Shown: one piece after another, positions 61,680-64,000 of the stretch | Layout: every line of letters starts with the position of its first letter | Position numbering within the stretch: the stretch's first letter is position 1 | DNA from: Dryas octopetala | Taxonomy: Eukaryota; Streptophyta; Magnoliopsida; Rosales; Rosaceae | DNA length: 64,000 nt | Assembly (NCBI GenBank): GCA_963921425.1 | Contig: OY992836.1 | Location: forward strand, 4,727,825 to 4,791,824 | Direction: 5' to 3' | Position numbers and translations under genes: made by a program | Notes under the pieces: model-generated | Told to the model about the DNA's origin: nothing | Database searches by the model: none | What the model saw: the letters and a program-made list of their open reading frames with translations, nothing else

Positions 61680-62094
61680 CAGGTTCCTTCTATTGAGGTA
61701 TATCTCAATTTAGTTATGTTGAGGTATGACCTTGTTGGGGCCCACACGAGTCGTTTTGTGCCAATCCGAACCGTTCATTTTTTACATCTTCATTGATAGA
61801 TCATCCTTGCAAATCATTTGATAGTCAAATTGAAAATCATTTGCCTATTTAATTTTGATAAAACAAATGGACGGTTTTATCGAAAATATTTGGTTCGTCC
61901 ATTTATTTGATAAAAGTTAGATAGGCAAATGATTTCCGATTTGGCTAAGTTTTTGCAAGGATGATCTATCAATGAAAATGTAAAAAATAAATGGTTCGGA
62001 TCGACACAAAACGACTCGTGTGGGCCCCAATAGGATATACCTTAACATAAATAAGTTGAGGTATACCTCAATAAAAAGAGCCTGTATATATATA
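61680..62094. mobile_element. Palindromic MITE, TATACCTCAA-ended type
   Basis: The ends CAGGTTCCTTCTATTGAGG and its complement (finishing AGCCTG) bound a full palindrome. TATATATA runs lie on both sides. The core (TTTGATAAAAGTTAGATAGG, GATTTCCGATTTGGC) is shared with the 32-34 kb cluster. Confidence 0.85.
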
Positions 62095-62289
62095 TATATA
62101 GTGAGGGGGAATTTGAATGATGCCTATTATTTGAATATCTTTCTTTATTTTCACTACACACCACTTAGTCACAAGTTCTTATAAATTTACTTTTACATCA
62201 ATTCAATCTCATAATTTACATGACAAATTGAAAATCTCAAGTCTCATCATGATGATTCTCATCACTAACAAGTCTATATATATATATAT

Positions 62290-62857
62290 ATATAACACCC
62301 TTCTAGTAAGGGATTCTGCATTTAACTCTAAATAAGGGATGGCTTGGCTACCGTTGGATCTCTTTTAATGAGATCTGACGGTGGATGTTATAACCCAGCT
62401 GATAGCCCGTTCCTAATCCCAAACACGTTTAATCAAAACACCCAGCAAGACCCAACACGTGACTTCTACTGGGGATTGAGAGGACAAAACACAATTAAGA
62501 GAGAGAAAGCTCGCTCGCGAGGAAGAAGAAGCAACTAGCTCGCAAGTTGCAGAGAAGCTAGCGGGCGAAGAAGAAAAAGTAGCTAGCTCGCGAAGATCCT
62601 GAGTGGTGTAAGCCTCTCACGAAGAAGATCTTCAGACAGAGAGAGATCGCGACGGGTTGCAGGGAAGGGAAGCTCGTGAAAGAGAATCTCGCGAGTTGGT
62701 GTGAGCTCTCAGGTACGTTCTTTGATTTGGATTTATTATTGGATTTTCAATTTGAGTTTTTGATTTGTTTTCTTCTTCTTGTATGGATTGAGTTTTGCTT
62801 GCTTTAGGATTTGAAATTGGGTTGTTCTTGGATTTGGGGTTTTATTCTTGGATTTTG
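62290..62857 (+). other. Possible left end of a larger element or gene, interrupted by a solo LTR
   Basis: 62296-62340 (CCCTTCTAGTAAGGGATTC ... CTAAATAAGGGAT) matches the terminus of the GGGATCCCTCATTTAAC-type palindromic MITEs, but the following DNA is unique and not palindromic. It has leader-like GA-rich sequence with repeated GCTAGCTCGCGA words and a splice donor-like CTCAG/GTACGT at 62713. Beyond the solo LTR, 63882-64000 has an open plus frame containing VVVEANEMVAP and reaching the window end. This could be the start of an autonomous relative of the MITEs, or simply a host gene next to a MITE end. Confidence 0.35.
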
Positions 62858-63876
62858 TGACAGGACCGCCCCCGGATTCCACCCTGAAACCCGGAGAGGT
62901 CCTGCGGGAATCCAAATTCAAGGAAAATTCTACCGAAAATTCGGCAGAACCTCCCCTAAAAATGGACTAACCCAGAAATTTCAAATTCCTATATACTCGA
63001 AATTAATCAACATCAATTAGGAAAATGAAAACCCAAAGGAAGAGGAAGAAATCTCACCAAAAATAGGGATGAAATGGGCTGAGATTTGGCCGGAATCCGG
63101 CGAGCAGTGGCGGCGGGCTGGGCTTCCTCTGGCCTCGTTCTCGCGCGTGTGGGAGCTGGGCTGGCTGGAGGAGGGTCGGGCCGAGCTGATCGGCCGACGG
63201 GGGAGGTCGCCGGTGGTCGGGGTCGATGGAACAGCCGCCGAAAGTGGCTGGGTTGGCTGGGTTGGCCGCGCGCAGAGGAGAGAGAAGAGAGAGAGAACTC
63301 GGGGAGAGAGAAGGCTGGGGGTGTTTGGCGTCTGGGGGGAGCTCGCCGGAGCCAGAGGCCAGGTCGGCGAGTGGTGGTCGACGGCGAGGTGAGTGGGGGT
63401 GGCTGGGGCTGGTGCGCGCAGGGGAAAGGGTGCGGGGGTGGAGTGAAGACAGGGAGAGAGAGAGTGCGGGGAGAGAGAGATATAAAGGAGAGAGAGAGAG
63501 AGAGAGAGAGAAATGTCTAGAAAATCTTATTTTTAAACCCCAATTTGTCATTTTACGAAATTGCCCCTCGCTTCAAACGCCCATATCTTTCAAACTGTAA
63601 CTCCGATTGACGCGTGCCGCGTGTCTACGAACTCGTGGACTCAAGACCTATCTAACAGACCCGAAGTCAAAATCGAAAACCCATTCATTTTAAAAGTCAA
63701 CTTTGGGTCAAGCTTAAATTAAAACAATAATAAAAATTTTAAATCCAAGCCCTTTTTATTTTCCGAATAAATCCCAAAATCTTTAAAATACAGTCCAACA
63801 TCTTTTATAGACCTCTTAAAAACATAGTTAAATAAAAATTTAAATTTCTAGTGAAAATTTGGGTCGGGTCGTTACA
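62858..63876 (-). mobile_element. Solo LTR, likely Ty3/gypsy
   Basis: On the minus strand it starts TGTAACGACCCGACCC and ends GGTCCTGTCA. The 5-bp target duplication TTTTG is at 62853-62857 and 63877-63881. There is no internal coding region, so it is a 1019-bp solo LTR. It is GC-rich in the middle and carries GA repeats (63488-63511). Open frames at 63054-63600 are compositional. Confidence 0.85.
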
Positions 63877-63881
63877 TTTTG

Positions 63882-64000
63882 AGGTTTTCAAAATGCAAGT
63901 GCAATGCTTTGGGATGGTAGTTGTAGAAGCTAATGAGATGGTAGCTCCATTGCAAAGTGAGTCAGAAGTAAATTCATTTATGTGTGATGTCAATCATCAA
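63882..64000 (+). other. Open plus frame running off the window
   Basis: After the solo LTR the sequence stays open to the last base, with residues such as MQVQCFGMVVVEANEM. It probably continues whatever starts near 62300. The family is not recognised. Confidence 0.3.

Noticed and set aside
63054..63600. Several open frames on both strands
   Set aside because: All lie within the GC-rich middle of the solo LTR, and none resembles a known protein.
1..64000. tRNA, rRNA, CRISPR arrays, bacterial operons
   Set aside because: None was recognised by eye; the window is eukaryotic, and no cloverleaf-like or spaced-repeat array was seen, though a tRNA scan was not possible.

Overview
This is plant nuclear DNA, almost certainly from a eudicot. 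The genes have short AT-rich introns with GT-AG borders. They include a chloroplast-type arogenate dehydrogenase, an ATAF-type NAC factor, a plastid-type family 3 aldehyde dehydrogenase and plant-type transposons. The intergenic DNA is AT-rich and full of plant MITEs, MULE relics and solo LTRs. A woody rosid, possibly Rosaceae, would fit, but nothing in the sequence settles the family. All multi-exon models below were built by hand from reading frame, splice consensus and protein similarity; none is backed by transcripts.

Layout. 1-6.6 kb is transposon territory: a dispersed repeat split by a 3.3-kb solo LTR, a 1.1-kb foldback element and two MULE-type MITEs. 6.7-11.6 kb holds two decayed copies of an SRG1-like 2-oxoglutarate/Fe(II) dioxygenase gene with duplicated 3' flanks; one copy is split by a Tourist MITE. 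12.1-14.4 kb (minus) is an intact arogenate dehydrogenase with two complete catalytic domains in one polypeptide, joined across a 188-bp intron. 14.6-18.0 kb (plus, divergent) is an apparently intact hAT-family transposase-type gene with BED finger and DDE residues. 19.1-22.3 kb is a Ty1/copia element lacking its reverse transcriptase; it sits in a second copy of the repeat found at the window start. 24.8-26.2 kb (minus) is an ATAF-clade NAC gene. 26.5-37 kb is a gene desert with a SINE-like retroposon, a 10-bp-TSD MITE, a MULE carrying a GC-rich minisatellite, and a cluster of palindromic MITEs. 37.2-46.0 kb (minus) is an ALDH3I1-like gene of 11 coding exons. 48.8-61.2 kb (minus) is a TTC27-like tetratricopeptide gene of 20 exons. 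61.7-64 kb holds another palindromic MITE, a possible larger relative of that family, and a 1-kb solo LTR.

Function. Four host genes look intact: arogenate dehydrogenase (last step of tyrosine synthesis in plastids), the NAC factor, the plastid aldehyde dehydrogenase and the TPR protein. They have separate roles and do not form a pathway cluster. The hAT gene is either a live element or a domesticated transposase.

I found no wholly new molecular system. The most unusual signals are the dinucleotide microsatellite lying in the open frame of the ALDH transit-peptide exon, the modular palindromic MITE family with a possible autonomous relative at the right edge, the MULE with its captured or amplified GC-rich interior, and two insertions proven by paralogous empty sites within the same window.
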